Assembly (NCBI GenBank): GCA_026702845.1
Contig: JADCLS010000002.1
Coordinates: 124,001 to 188,000, forward strand
DNA from: Candidatus Heimdallarchaeota archaeon
Lineage (GTDB): Archaea; Asgardarchaeota; Heimdallarchaeia; Heimdallarchaeales; Kariarchaeaceae
DNA length: 64,000 nt
Reading direction: 5' to 3'
Every line of letters starts with the position of its first letter. Position 1 is the stretch's first letter. The notes beneath the pieces are model-generated. The model worked only from the letters and a program-made list of their open reading frames with translations, did no database searches and was not told the DNA's origin. Position numbers and translations under genes: made by a program. Shown piece after piece: positions 37,690 to 46,080 of the stretch.

Positions 37690-39351
37690 TCAAGAACTTA
37701 GCTTAATTAACTCTCGGATTTCTTGATATGTCATTAATGTTTTATGTGCAATTTTTGTTTTTGTTGATATAGAACTATAGCTAATTGGAATGTTAGAAAC
37801 TTTTAGATAATTTAATGCTTCTAGAACTCTTTTTATATACCGAGATAATTTTTGCTGTTTTCGATATTTCTCAATTAATATCCTTAATGACGGGTATTTA
37901 TTTAATGTGGCGCAACTATATTTCGTTTTCCTAAAAACATTTTTCGTGTTAATAGTGAGATCAGATTGCATTAACTCCTCTATTGCAGATTTCGTTAAAT
38001 TCTCATAATGAGAATTTCTTTCTTCATATGTTAATTTTGGTAGCTTTATATATCGATCACTATGTCTTTTATCCAAATGGGGTCGAACAATAAGATAAAA
38101 AAATTTATGTTTCTCAAATACTGTTACTGGAATTCTTGTTATTCTACATATTTCTGCAAATGTAATATTTTTCTTTTTCTTATTTAGTTCTTCGATAGTT
38201 TGTATTATTAGTACTTTGAGGTCTTCAGAATGCATTTTATGCAAATGCTTTGTCATGTTAAATGTATCTGGAAATGTTGCATCACAATTTGAGAAAACAC
38301 AATTGATTTCTTCAGAATAATGAACTCTCTTTTTATGATACTTTAAATCTGTTTTTAAGGTATATAATTGTCCACATTTATCACATTTAAGTTTTGGATC
38401 TGTATGGACATATTTTAGATGCATAGTTAATGATCCGTTAGATCCAAACATTTTATTACATTCAAGGCAAGGAATTAACTCATTTATTGATTGATGCTCC
38501 ACGGCTAACCTGTATGAAATTTCAGTTAAATAGTAATTTCGCAGAAGGTGGTTCATCTCTTTTTCGTATCTATAACCATATTTATCAAAAATTTTTTGCA
38601 GGTAGTCTTCATTTCGTCTAAGAATAAGACTAAATATTTTCCAAAATATCCCAAGGAATGTAGTTGAATCCATATTTTTCAGAGGAGAAGCTTTTTCAAA
38701 GAAAATACTTAATAGTATATTTGAAGTCTTTAAGGTTGCATTCTGAGTTTTGGAGTTATGAAGATAAACCAAGCATTTTGGACATTTATCAAGTGTAATT
38801 TTTTGTTTGTTTTTGTAACCGTTTTTGAAATAACGGAATTTCGAGTTACATGTCCCACAACGATCTAATAATAATACATTATGAATATGACAGGCATTAT
38901 AAAATGTAAATCTCCAATAAATCTTATAATATGGAATTTCTTCTTTTAGGCAAAAGGTGCAGAATTTATTTTGAGACTTCCATTTTGCGTTATATTTTTC
39001 AAAAAAAGGTGGTGTTAGCCAAACTGTTGCATTGAAACCATCCAACTTATTTAATTTCCTTATTAATGAAGTTTTTTTTGTATATATAAAATCAGGAAAA
39101 TGATTGTCATAATATGCCAAAGTATGTTTTCTAAGATCGGTGATGTCATAATCCATGTATTTTGATAGGAAAGACAAAATATCCTCAGAGGGGTCCAAAT
39201 CATAGATATCTTCATATATATTTCGCATACTATTAAGCTTCAATAGATGTGGAATATCATTAAGATATTTTTCAGATATTCGTTTTATCCAAGATGATAT
39301 AGATTCAAAAGGTTGAATTGATGGTCTTATTGGCCAAATATCATCATGCAT
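37690..39351 (-). CDS. tnsD: TniQ/TnsD target-selection protein with three C2H2 zinc fingers
   Basis: A 553-residue protein. The N-terminal TniQ part begins IWPIRPSIQPFESISSWI and has the TniQ zinc-binding pattern CTFC, HIHNVLLLDRCGTC and CPKC (residues 131-193). Residues 295-374 contain three consecutive canonical C2H2 fingers (C-x2-4-C-x12-H-x4-H), each with the aromatic and Leu/Met core positions. They start at 295, 323 and 351, exactly 28 residues apart. Residues about 396-551 hold three HTH-like repeats ending in a K/R-Y-x-x-I/L-R-x-L-I-type pattern. TnsD proteins bind a specific target DNA and recruit TnsC. Here zinc fingers plus HTH repeats are the likely reader. The start overlaps the tnsC stop. 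Confidence 0.9.
   Translation of the reverse strand: MHDDIWPIRPSIQPFESISSWIKRISEKYLNDIPHLLKLNSMRNIYEDIYDLDPSEDILSFLSKYMDYDITDLRKHTLAYYDNHFPDFIYTKKTSLIRKLNKLDGFNATVWLTPPFFEKYNAKWKSQNKFCTFCLKEEIPYYKIYWRFTFYNACHIHNVLLLDRCGTCNSKFRYFKNGYKNKQKITLDKCPKCLVYLHNSKTQNATLKTSNILLSIFFEKASPLKNMDSTTFLGIFWKIFSLILRRNEDYLQKIFDKYGYRYEKEMNHLLRNYYLTEISYRLAVEHQSINELIPCLECNKMFGSNGSLTMHLKYVHTDPKLKCDKCGQLYTLKTDLKYHKKRVHYSEEINCVFSNCDATFPDTFNMTKHLHKMHSEDLKVLIIQTIEELNKKKKNITFAEICRITRIPVTVFEKHKFFYLIVRPHLDKRHSDRYIKLPKLTYEERNSHYENLTKSAIEELMQSDLTINTKNVFRKTKYSCATLNKYPSLRILIEKYRKQQKLSRYIKRVLEALNYLKVSNIPISYSSISTKTKIAHKTLMTYQEIRELIKLSS
38230..38469 (-). other. C2H2 zinc-finger array inside TnsD
   Basis: This codes for residues 295-374 of TnsD. 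Finger 1 is CLECNKMF...SLTMH-x4-H, finger 2 CDKCGQLY...DLKYH-x4-H, finger 3 CVFSNCDATF...NMTKH-x4-H. By the Zif268 scheme the helix positions -1, 2, 3 and 6 are S,G,S,M; L,T,D,Y; and D,F,N,K. Linkers are seven to eight residues and not TGEKP. Confidence 0.9.
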
Positions 39352-40319
39352 TATAGATTCTCCTTTTCGTATTTTTCAATCAATTCATTTGTTATACAAT
39401 CTTCTTCGTGCATTATTGTATATACTGCTATATCTTTAATTACTTGAACGAGTGATCTTAGATCAACAGATTTCATTTTGCCTTTGTCATTCTGATTGGA
39501 AGCAATTTGGAGTAGAGGATTATAATTCATTTTATATGTGATATCAAAAATTTTTTTGGATGTTTTTGTAGATTTGAGGCTAGAAGGTTTTGGAAATGGT
39601 AAAAATTTTTCATAACCTCCAAGAAATGACATAAATTCTTTGGAATACTGCCAAGGTGTAAGAACTGAAAATGGCTTTATTCTGCATCTACTTGCAAGTT
39701 GTTTGTCTTTTGTGAGAATTTCTAAAGCACCCCTTGTACCAACAGGAACTAGGGGAACACCAGATGCTTGTACTACCCTTTTAAGAGAGTTTATTGTAGT
39801 CTGTTCATTTCTTCCCAAGGCATGTTGTATCTCATCAGCAAAAAGTAATCTCACTTCAGTTTCCTTTAACAGATCGATGCAAGCATGTTGGAGTTGAATT
39901 GTTGAAAATTTCCCAAGTCTCTTTTTTTGGATAGGATATTGAAAGGGCTCCGCTAGAAGAATTTCAAGGAATAATCCTTTTAACCCCAATTCTGCATCAG
40001 ACAATGTGGCATGTGCAATTTTATATGTGCTATGCTCTTTCTGCTTGATTATTTTTTGATTCAATTCCTTAAAATATTTTATGATTGCTGTCTTTCCAGT
40101 TCCGGAATCTCCAACAATACTAATACTTCTTAGATCCATATTTGGTCGTTGAGGTTGTCGTATGATTATACTTAACTCACGAATGATTTTCATTGCCTGT
40201 GGGTATTCAACAAAATGCTCATCCATTATCCAATCAATTTTTGCCTTCCTTCCTTTTTTAATTGTTCTTTTCGTTTCACTATTCAAATGAGGGTATTCAT
40301 CTATTGTTTCCTTATTCAT
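39351..40319 (-). CDS. tnsC: TnsC AAA+ transposition regulator
   Basis: A 322-residue AAA+ ATPase. Walker A is GDSGTGKTAI (residues 70-79) and Walker B LLFADEIQHAL (D162, E163). VPVGTRGALEIL and RCRIKPF match sensor-type positions of the TnsC/TniB family. TnsC polymerises on DNA and links the target selector to the TnsAB transposase. Its start overlaps the tnsAB stop by 8 nt and its stop overlaps the tnsD start (TAATG). Confidence 0.93.
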   Translation of the reverse strand: MNKETIDEYPHLNSETKRTIKKGRKAKIDWIMDEHFVEYPQAMKIIRELSIIIRQPQRPNMDLRSISIVGDSGTGKTAIIKYFKELNQKIIKQKEHSTYKIAHATLSDAELGLKGLFLEILLAEPFQYPIQKKRLGKFSTIQLQHACIDLLKETEVRLLFADEIQHALGRNEQTTINSLKRVVQASGVPLVPVGTRGALEILTKDKQLASRCRIKPFSVLTPWQYSKEFMSFLGGYEKFLPFPKPSSLKSTKTSKKIFDITYKMNYNPLLQIASNQNDKGKMKSVDLRSLVQVIKDIAVYTIMHEEDCITNELIEKYEKENL

Positions 40320-43158
40320 CCTCTTCTACATCTCCAAACATATCTGCGATCCATTTTGCAGTATCATCTATTTCAGCATCATATGCCTCGATTTCTTTAG
40401 AAGGATCATCCAAAATATCTTCTACTTCCACAAATTTCGATTTCATTTGTTGATTTTTTCCCATCCCCTCAAGTAGAGCTACTTTTCCTTCAAGCAGCCC
40501 ATCATCTGATTTCAAGATATTCTCCAATAATTTCTTATCTTTAATTGTTAGCTTGGTATTGTTTTTTATCTTTTTGGTAATTTCTTTGAACATAATGATT
40601 CTATCATATTGATTTCGTTTAGTATCATCATCAACAATATTAGATCTTGCATGATCGATAATATCTTGGGGAACCTCAAAATTGTATTTTATGCCATCGA
40701 GTAGTAATTGTAATATTCTATCATCACCTTCGTAATTATAACATTGTAGTACATGCAATATATTATCTTGAGGATCTTTCATCCAAATAAATCTTCGATC
40801 CCATTTGGAAACTTTGTAAGTATATTTTTCACCATCTCTAAGTATCATTTGTTTTCGCGCCTCTCGTAGCCATTTACTGGAATAATATACATTATGATTT
40901 CTAAAACCTCTTTCTGACAATACAGATGTGTTTTCTTCTTTACTTGTATAGTTGAGATAGTGAAATTCATCCATATCTAATATTTTAAGCGCACCACCTA
41001 AAGATTGTTTGTTTAGCCCCTCTTTTCCATCTTTCCAGATTTGATTTGGAGAGTTTTTCTGCCTACTTCTCTTTCCAGAGTTAAATTTTAAAATAATAAA
41101 TGCATAAATCCATTGTGAAAACTCATAGAAAGTCAGTTGAGCTTCTTTTTTCGGATTATAATTTTTCGGTGCTGTAAATTTCGGTTTTTTGGATGCTTTT
41201 CTCATTTTGGGAAGAGAAAATACTTTGCCAGGAAGGTTTTCATTCCTTATCGCATCATTTATTGTATCCCATATAGATTCAATAAATCCTCCATATTCTG
41301 GAGTTTTTATCGGTCGAAATTCCAAAGTGATATTTTGATCCATACACATTTTCTTAATGCTTCTGGCTCGAAAATCAAGGCTATTATCCACTTGGATTTT
41401 GCCTGGAAATCCTGAAGCATTCCATTTAAAGTTGTCTGGATTCTTTCCTTTCTTAATCAAGAAGCCTTCAAATAGATTCCAAGCCTTTAGTTTATTTTTA
41501 TTAATTAATCCACTCAATATACATTGAGCTACAGATTCTTGTGAAGGTGGATTTGGAGAGAGAAAAATGCCCCAAATACTCCTAGTTTTAACATCTACAC
41601 CAATTGTTATCCATGGACGACTATAAGCTTCTCTTGTAAACTCATCAACTAACCAAATATCTGCCAATGTGTGGTCAATCTGTATAATTGATCCAGGATG
41701 TTTACCTTCTTTATAAACTCCCTTTAATCCTCGTTTTATGGAGCGTGATTTATTAGTGGAAAACTTTCCATGGGATTCAATTGCAGGTAATTCGTTTATT
41801 CTTCTCCAAAATGTAGTAAGAGAAGGAATATCCTCGTAACTTATACCATTATTTTCGCATAACTCAATAAAATCATCATAACTGCCAGTAACTTGTTTTT
41901 GTGTTTTTCGAACATCACCTTTTTTTGTACTCAAATTGTTCCAATCAATAATTGCCTTATTAAGTAAAAATTCAATTTTCTCACCAAAATAACTTTTAGA
42001 ATGCTTGGATTTCTGTTTTGGATAGAGAAAACCATCTCCTCCCTTCCTCCACTTGATGTAATAATTATATGCACTTCTAGATTTTGTAATATCATACATC
42101 AGATCATTTATACAAAATTGCAATACACCTGTTTTTTTACCATTTCTACCAAATTTTTTTACTATTGGTTGAATGAGAGTTTTTCTTTTAACATATTTTT
42201 CCTCACGTTTCCATTGGCTGTATAGCTTACTAATCATTTCAAAACGATAATCATTCTCCTTACAATAATCCCGAATATCTTCCCTTGTTGCTTTATCTCC
42301 GAATTTTTCAATGATTTGACTAATTCGATTTTTATCTAGATCTGATAGTAAATTGGTACTTGTTGGAATATTAAGTAAATTATCACTTTCTTTAGACTTG
42401 CCAATGGATTTTTCAAAATCAGGTAACTTATAGATGGGAATTATCTCTAGTAGTTTATTTGATATTACAGCATTCTCAAAATATGTATCCCAATCAAATG
42501 AGAAATAGCCAAAATATAGTTGATTTTTTAGTAATGATATTATAATTTCAATAGGTAGCGGTGATATTTGACTAATTGCATTACAAATTTCTGTAAAAGT
42601 TTTAGTATAGTTATTGTCCTCTATGTACTTTCGAATTTTATCAATGATTAGTAGATCATCATTTGTTTGATCAATTATGGAATGCTTTGCTGAAGTGATA
42701 AGATGTTTTAGGTTTTCCAATCTTTGATTTCTGATTTTCTTTTCTGTGACAACCATATAATTCCAATTTCGTTTACTACATTCTTTTTTTATTTCCTCAA
42801 ACTTTAATTTCCAATTGCAATCATTTTGCATCTCTTGCCATTGTTTTTCAGTTTTTACTTCAAACAAAAATTCTTTCCCATCTTTAAATACTGCCCAAAT
42901 ATCAGGATAAAATTTTGTAGAATTTTTTGATTTTGTGGAATATACAAATTCAATTGGTTGTGTTTGGAGGTCTAGGCAATTTGGGTCATGATCAAGCATC
43001 AATAGAAAATCATGTTCCAATAAAGATTCATACTCCCAAATACGTTTATTTCCATTTCCATCAAGATTTCTTGCTTTCAATGATGGCATAAATCCTCTAT
43101 TGCTACTTGTTGTTAAAGGGATCTCCCTTGCTTTATTAGGTCTATCAATTTTTAACAT
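40312..43158 (-). CDS. tnsAB: TnsA-TnsB fusion transposase
   Basis: A 948-residue fused protein. I chose ATG 43158: a TTG-initiated frame from 43230 would begin beside the probable TATA box. The TnsA endonuclease part shows E44-E48 (WEYESLLEHDF), D86 (FYPDI) and E100-x-K102 (FEVKTEK), a restriction-enzyme-like site that cuts 5' ends. The TnsB part is an RNase H-fold integrase with D495 (IQIDHTLAD), D591 (IQVDNSLD) and E627 (GGFIESIW), cutting 3' ends and joining them to target. N-terminal helical segments probably bind the end repeats. Tn7 itself has separate TnsA and TnsB; fused versions occur in other branches, including some I-B CRISPR-associated transposons. Confidence 0.95.
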   Translation of the reverse strand: MLKIDRPNKAREIPLTTSSNRGFMPSLKARNLDGNGNKRIWEYESLLEHDFLLMLDHDPNCLDLQTQPIEFVYSTKSKNSTKFYPDIWAVFKDGKEFLFEVKTEKQWQEMQNDCNWKLKFEEIKKECSKRNWNYMVVTEKKIRNQRLENLKHLITSAKHSIIDQTNDDLLIIDKIRKYIEDNNYTKTFTEICNAISQISPLPIEIIISLLKNQLYFGYFSFDWDTYFENAVISNKLLEIIPIYKLPDFEKSIGKSKESDNLLNIPTSTNLLSDLDKNRISQIIEKFGDKATREDIRDYCKENDYRFEMISKLYSQWKREEKYVKRKTLIQPIVKKFGRNGKKTGVLQFCINDLMYDITKSRSAYNYYIKWRKGGDGFLYPKQKSKHSKSYFGEKIEFLLNKAIIDWNNLSTKKGDVRKTQKQVTGSYDDFIELCENNGISYEDIPSLTTFWRRINELPAIESHGKFSTNKSRSIKRGLKGVYKEGKHPGSIIQIDHTLADIWLVDEFTREAYSRPWITIGVDVKTRSIWGIFLSPNPPSQESVAQCILSGLINKNKLKAWNLFEGFLIKKGKNPDNFKWNASGFPGKIQVDNSLDFRARSIKKMCMDQNITLEFRPIKTPEYGGFIESIWDTINDAIRNENLPGKVFSLPKMRKASKKPKFTAPKNYNPKKEAQLTFYEFSQWIYAFIILKFNSGKRSRQKNSPNQIWKDGKEGLNKQSLGGALKILDMDEFHYLNYTSKEENTSVLSERGFRNHNVYYSSKWLREARKQMILRDGEKYTYKVSKWDRRFIWMKDPQDNILHVLQCYNYEGDDRILQLLLDGIKYNFEVPQDIIDHARSNIVDDDTKRNQYDRIIMFKEITKKIKNNTKLTIKDKKLLENILKSDDGLLEGKVALLEGMGKNQQMKSKFVEVEDILDDPSKEIEAYDAEIDDTAKWIADMFGDVEEDE

Positions 43159-43230
43159 AATATCTTCTTTGTTTTCATTCCATGAATATTTCACTACGTT
43201 TAATGACACAAAACATATTATGCATTTCAA

Positions 43231-43238
43231 TATATAAA
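43231..43238 (-). promoter_or_regulatory. TATA-like box of the tns operon
   Basis: Read on the minus strand this is TTTATATA, about 73 nt before the tnsAB ATG at 43158. It lies only 12 bp inside the innermost right-end repeat, so bound transposase could repress its own operon, as in other Tn7 relatives. The effect is inference. Confidence 0.4.
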
Positions 43239-43250
43239 GTCATGATGCTA

Positions 43251-43404
43251 GAATATTTAATGGTGAAATATGTTGTAATGATTAAACAATGATGAAATAT
43301 AATCATATCAAAATTAGTTGAATGCAAAATGATGAAATCCATAAGCGGAAGCCTTTTAATTTAAATCAAGAAATATTGAATTATTGAATGAGAAATGTCG
43401 CACC
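43251..43404 (-). repeat. Right-end TnsB-site-like repeats (four units)
   Basis: Read on the minus strand, units at 43386-43404, 43320-43338, 43280-43298 and 43251-43269 resemble the left-end 19-mer. The inner three share ATTTCAYCATT, and the outermost has CATTTCTCATTC, close to the left end's CATTTATCATTC. The four are 16 to 66 nt apart. Three left and four right sites is the same count as in Tn7. Confidence 0.8.
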
Positions 43405-43410
43405 CAAACA

Positions 43411-43415
43411 AAAGT
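43411..43415. repeat. Target-site duplication, right copy (AAAGT)
   Basis: The 5 bp follow the transposon terminus CAAACA and repeat 29458-29462. The methyltransferase coding sequence resumes directly after them. Confidence 0.93.
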
Positions 43416-44013
43416 ATTTGAAGAAATACATCCCAAACTAGTAGATGGAGGGAGGATTTGTCTAAATCTCGCAAATTTAGGAAGGAAACCATACATTCCA
43501 CTCACAGACCATATCAGTCAAATTCTCACGGATATTGGCTACATGCAGAGAGGGGAAATAATTTGGGATAAAGGTGCGAGTGCAGGATCCAGCACTGCAT
43601 GGGGGTCTTGGAAATCAGCTAGCAATCCCACTCTCAGAGATGTTCATGAGTATATCCTTGTTTTCTCAAAGGGAACTATGAAGCGAAATAAGTCAGAGAA
43701 GGAAAATACTATAACCCGAGATGAGTTTATGGAGTTTACCAAATCGATCTGGCAATTCAATACCGTTTCAGCAAGAAAAATTGGACATCCAGCCCCATTT
43801 CCAGTTGAATTACCCTATAGATGCATCCAACTATATTCCTTTCTTGGTGATGTGATTTTTGACCCATTTATTGGAAGTGGATCGACTGCCATTGCAGCAT
43901 TGAAATCTAACAGACAGTATCTTGGAATAGATATCAATCAAGAGTATGTTGATCTTGCTGAAGATCGTATTGATGCATATTTACTTAAAAAAGCGAAAAA
44001 ATTTGAGACCTAG
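43416..44013 (+). pseudogene. 3' fragment of the interrupted DNA methyltransferase gene
   Basis: This encodes the C-terminal 199 residues of the host methyltransferase, starting VFEEIHPKLVDGG and including WDKGASAGSSTAWGSW and the SAM-binding FDPFIGSGST. The reading frame joins 29164-29462 exactly when one AAAGT copy is kept. No start of its own lies within the remnant; an ATG-initiated frame from 43388 inside the transposon end runs into it, but lacks the catalytic TSPPYN half. It therefore cannot be an active enzyme alone. The DUF1156 methylase gene begins 8 bp after its stop, which suggests the two formed an operon before insertion. Confidence 0.9.
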
Positions 44014-44021
44014 GTGAGCCT

Positions 44022-46028
44022 GTGACTGAAAAGAAAACTTCTCGGATTATTGAGATGGTAGATTTGCAATCTAGTGCTCAATCAGGTTTTGCTGAAAAGT
44101 ATCAAAGTGGAAAAACAAGTCACACCATCCATATTTGGTGGGCCAGAAGACCATTTGCAACCATGCTCCCAATAGTATATGCTTCATTAATGGATAGCAC
44201 AAAGGAGAACCTTATCCTTTTCAATAATCTAAAGGAATTAAATCAAGAGGCCCTAGCAGAGGTTAGAAATAGAAATATAATGAAGGGAAAATCTATGCTA
44301 GATATGTTTGGGGGATCTGGAACGATACCACTTGCAGGATTATTGCTTGGTGCTGATGTAACCACAATAGATATTAATCGTCTTTCAGTGTTTATTCAAC
44401 AAACTTTACTGAAGGATCTACAAGCAATACCTTATACACATTTTCAGTTATCTAAATTACTTAAAGAAAGTGGGACAAGAGTTTTGAATAAGCTAAAACA
44501 AGAAAGTGATACCTTCTATCCCGGAAGAGAAGAGAAACTTATTGCTTATCTTCATGGATATCAACAGGTTTGTTACTCTTGTAAGCATGAATACTCTCTA
44601 TCTCTACGTCCATGGTTGGTCAATAGAAAAATACGTACTGCAATAAAATGGGAAAATCATAGAAGTATATATTCAATTATCCCAATTACGGATTATGAGA
44701 GCAAGAACTATGCAAAGGTCTATAAAAAAGAATCACCGTTCAAGACAAAACAATGTCCTAAATGTAAAACTACTATAGATACATTCAATATCAATACCCT
44801 TGATGATGTCATCCTAATAGAAGTCATGGCAGGAAAAGTAAAATCATACAGAAAATCACGCTATCAGACACCTGATTTGAAGCTCAATGAGGATCGTTTG
44901 CTTCAAGAGCTGGGGATTTGCTATGAAGACATAGATCAAATTCCCCAATGGTCAGGTATTACTAATCCAAGCCTTTATGGTATGGAGAAGTATTATCAAG
45001 TTCTCAATCAACGACAACGTGTAATGGTACTACTCCTCATTAAGTCACTAAAGGAAGAATATCACTTATTGCAAAATTCAGATAAACAACTTGCAAAAAC
45101 CGTTGTTTTTCTTCTATCAGGATTAATAGACCAGCTAGTTGATTGGAATTCTCGATTAACGATCTGGATATCTCAGAATCAGCAACCAGGACGTGCATTT
45201 TCTGGACCGGGAATCCCCATGTACTGGGATTACTGCGAAATCGACCCACTTCTTGATGGACCAGCGAATCTATGGAAAAAACTTGATAGGATAATAAAAG
45301 GTGTTAAAAGTATTCCAATTACTGGTGAAAAAGCAAGAGTATTACTTGCATCTGCTCAAGAATTACCTTTTCCAGATGAATCGTTTGATGCAATAATTAC
45401 AGATCCACCTTATTATGATAATATCTATTACTCTATATTAGCTGATTTTTTCTATATCTGGAAAAAACCTTTGTTTGAAGATATTGAACCTGATTTATTC
45501 TCTGAAAGAACGACATATGATAGTCGTGAATTGGTAGCCTCAAAGCATAGGTTTGAGGATAGTCATGATACTTACGTCAAAGAGATGACCATCTCGCTTC
45601 TGGAGGCTAAACGAGTTTTGAAACCAAAAGGTGTACTAAGTTTTCTCTATTCTCATAGTAGTTTTTATGGTTGGTTGGCAATTATCGAAGCATTCAAAAA
45701 AACAGGATTTCAAGTTAGGAATATTCAGCCCCTAATGATAGAACGGAAAGCCAGACCTCGAGGGATGAATGCTAAATCTATAGACATGTGCTTTATCCTA
45801 GTAGCAGGTCTTAATAATCGATACAGGAATACAAATGTCAAGATAAATGAAGATCTATTCACAATCCAGGAATTAGCTATGAGTGAATTTATCTCCTCTA
45901 TTGGGCAAATCATTAACAATAATAAGATTACCAGCCAGACTGAAATTATTAAAGAAATGAATAACATTGAAGAGCAAGTGAAGACTAAGTATAGTACATT
46001 TGCTCTAAGCCGGAGATATTCATTATAA
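44022..46028 (+). CDS. DUF1156-type DNA methylase (N6-adenine type)
   Basis: A 668-residue protein starting at GTG 44022. The N-terminal block HTIHIWWARRPFATM is the DUF1156 motif, followed by SAM-binding DMFGGSGTIPLAGLLLGADV (about 92-110). The catalytic motif TDPPYYDN occurs near residue 464, typical of adenine-N6 enzymes. A CPKC pair near 245 and a CYSC near 185 suggest a zinc knob. DUF1156 methylases often belong to phage-defence clusters, but no helicase or DUF499 partner is visible here. With the broken methyltransferase it would have formed a two-methylase unit. Confidence 0.88.
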   Translation: MTEKKTSRIIEMVDLQSSAQSGFAEKYQSGKTSHTIHIWWARRPFATMLPIVYASLMDSTKENLILFNNLKELNQEALAEVRNRNIMKGKSMLDMFGGSGTIPLAGLLLGADVTTIDINRLSVFIQQTLLKDLQAIPYTHFQLSKLLKESGTRVLNKLKQESDTFYPGREEKLIAYLHGYQQVCYSCKHEYSLSLRPWLVNRKIRTAIKWENHRSIYSIIPITDYESKNYAKVYKKESPFKTKQCPKCKTTIDTFNINTLDDVILIEVMAGKVKSYRKSRYQTPDLKLNEDRLLQELGICYEDIDQIPQWSGITNPSLYGMEKYYQVLNQRQRVMVLLLIKSLKEEYHLLQNSDKQLAKTVVFLLSGLIDQLVDWNSRLTIWISQNQQPGRAFSGPGIPMYWDYCEIDPLLDGPANLWKKLDRIIKGVKSIPITGEKARVLLASAQELPFPDESFDAIITDPPYYDNIYYSILADFFYIWKKPLFEDIEPDLFSERTTYDSRELVASKHRFEDSHDTYVKEMTISLLEAKRVLKPKGVLSFLYSHSSFYGWLAIIEAFKKTGFQVRNIQPLMIERKARPRGMNAKSIDMCFILVAGLNNRYRNTNVKINEDLFTIQELAMSEFISSIGQIINNNKITSQTEIIKEMNNIEEQVKTKYSTFALSRRYSL

Positions 46029-46080
46029 GATAAGAGTGAATGTTTTGATCAGAATAATAATCATTAAATGACTTCTATCA

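Larger units (their letters stand above)
29463..43410. mobile_element. Tn7-like transposon (13,948 bp) in a methyltransferase gene
   Basis: Ends are 5'-TGTTTG and CAAACA-3', with matching TGT/ACA termini. Aligned 25 bp termini share 19 positions by hand. A 5-bp AAAGT duplication flanks it. The transposition operon tnsAB-tnsC-tnsD reads inward from the right end on the minus strand, as in Tn7. Three TnsB-site-like repeats lie in the left end and four in the right. Cargo from left to right: an intact diverged copy of the interrupted methyltransferase, an ISH3-like insertion sequence, a large secreted LamG-like protein, two small proteins, a decayed methyltransferase relic and a zinc-ribbon-like protein. 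No Cas genes or CRISPR array are present, so target choice rests on the TnsD protein. Confidence 0.95.

Noticed and set aside
40370..40385. TTTCAGCAT inside tnsAB as an internal TnsB site
   Set aside because: It falls in coding sequence, lacks the ATTC half and has no neighbouring repeats.
37690..43410. CRISPR-associated transposon
   Set aside because: TnsAB fusion and TniQ resemble CRISPR-associated types, but no Cas gene, repeat array or guide-like sequence is present in the element.
43231..43410. tnsAB starting at 43230
   Set aside because: The extension starts at TTG right beside the probable TATA box, so ATG 43158 is preferred.
29463..43410. Provirus or plasmid integration
   Set aside because: No capsid, portal, terminase or replication genes and no tRNA attachment site; the transposon ends and tns genes explain the insertion.
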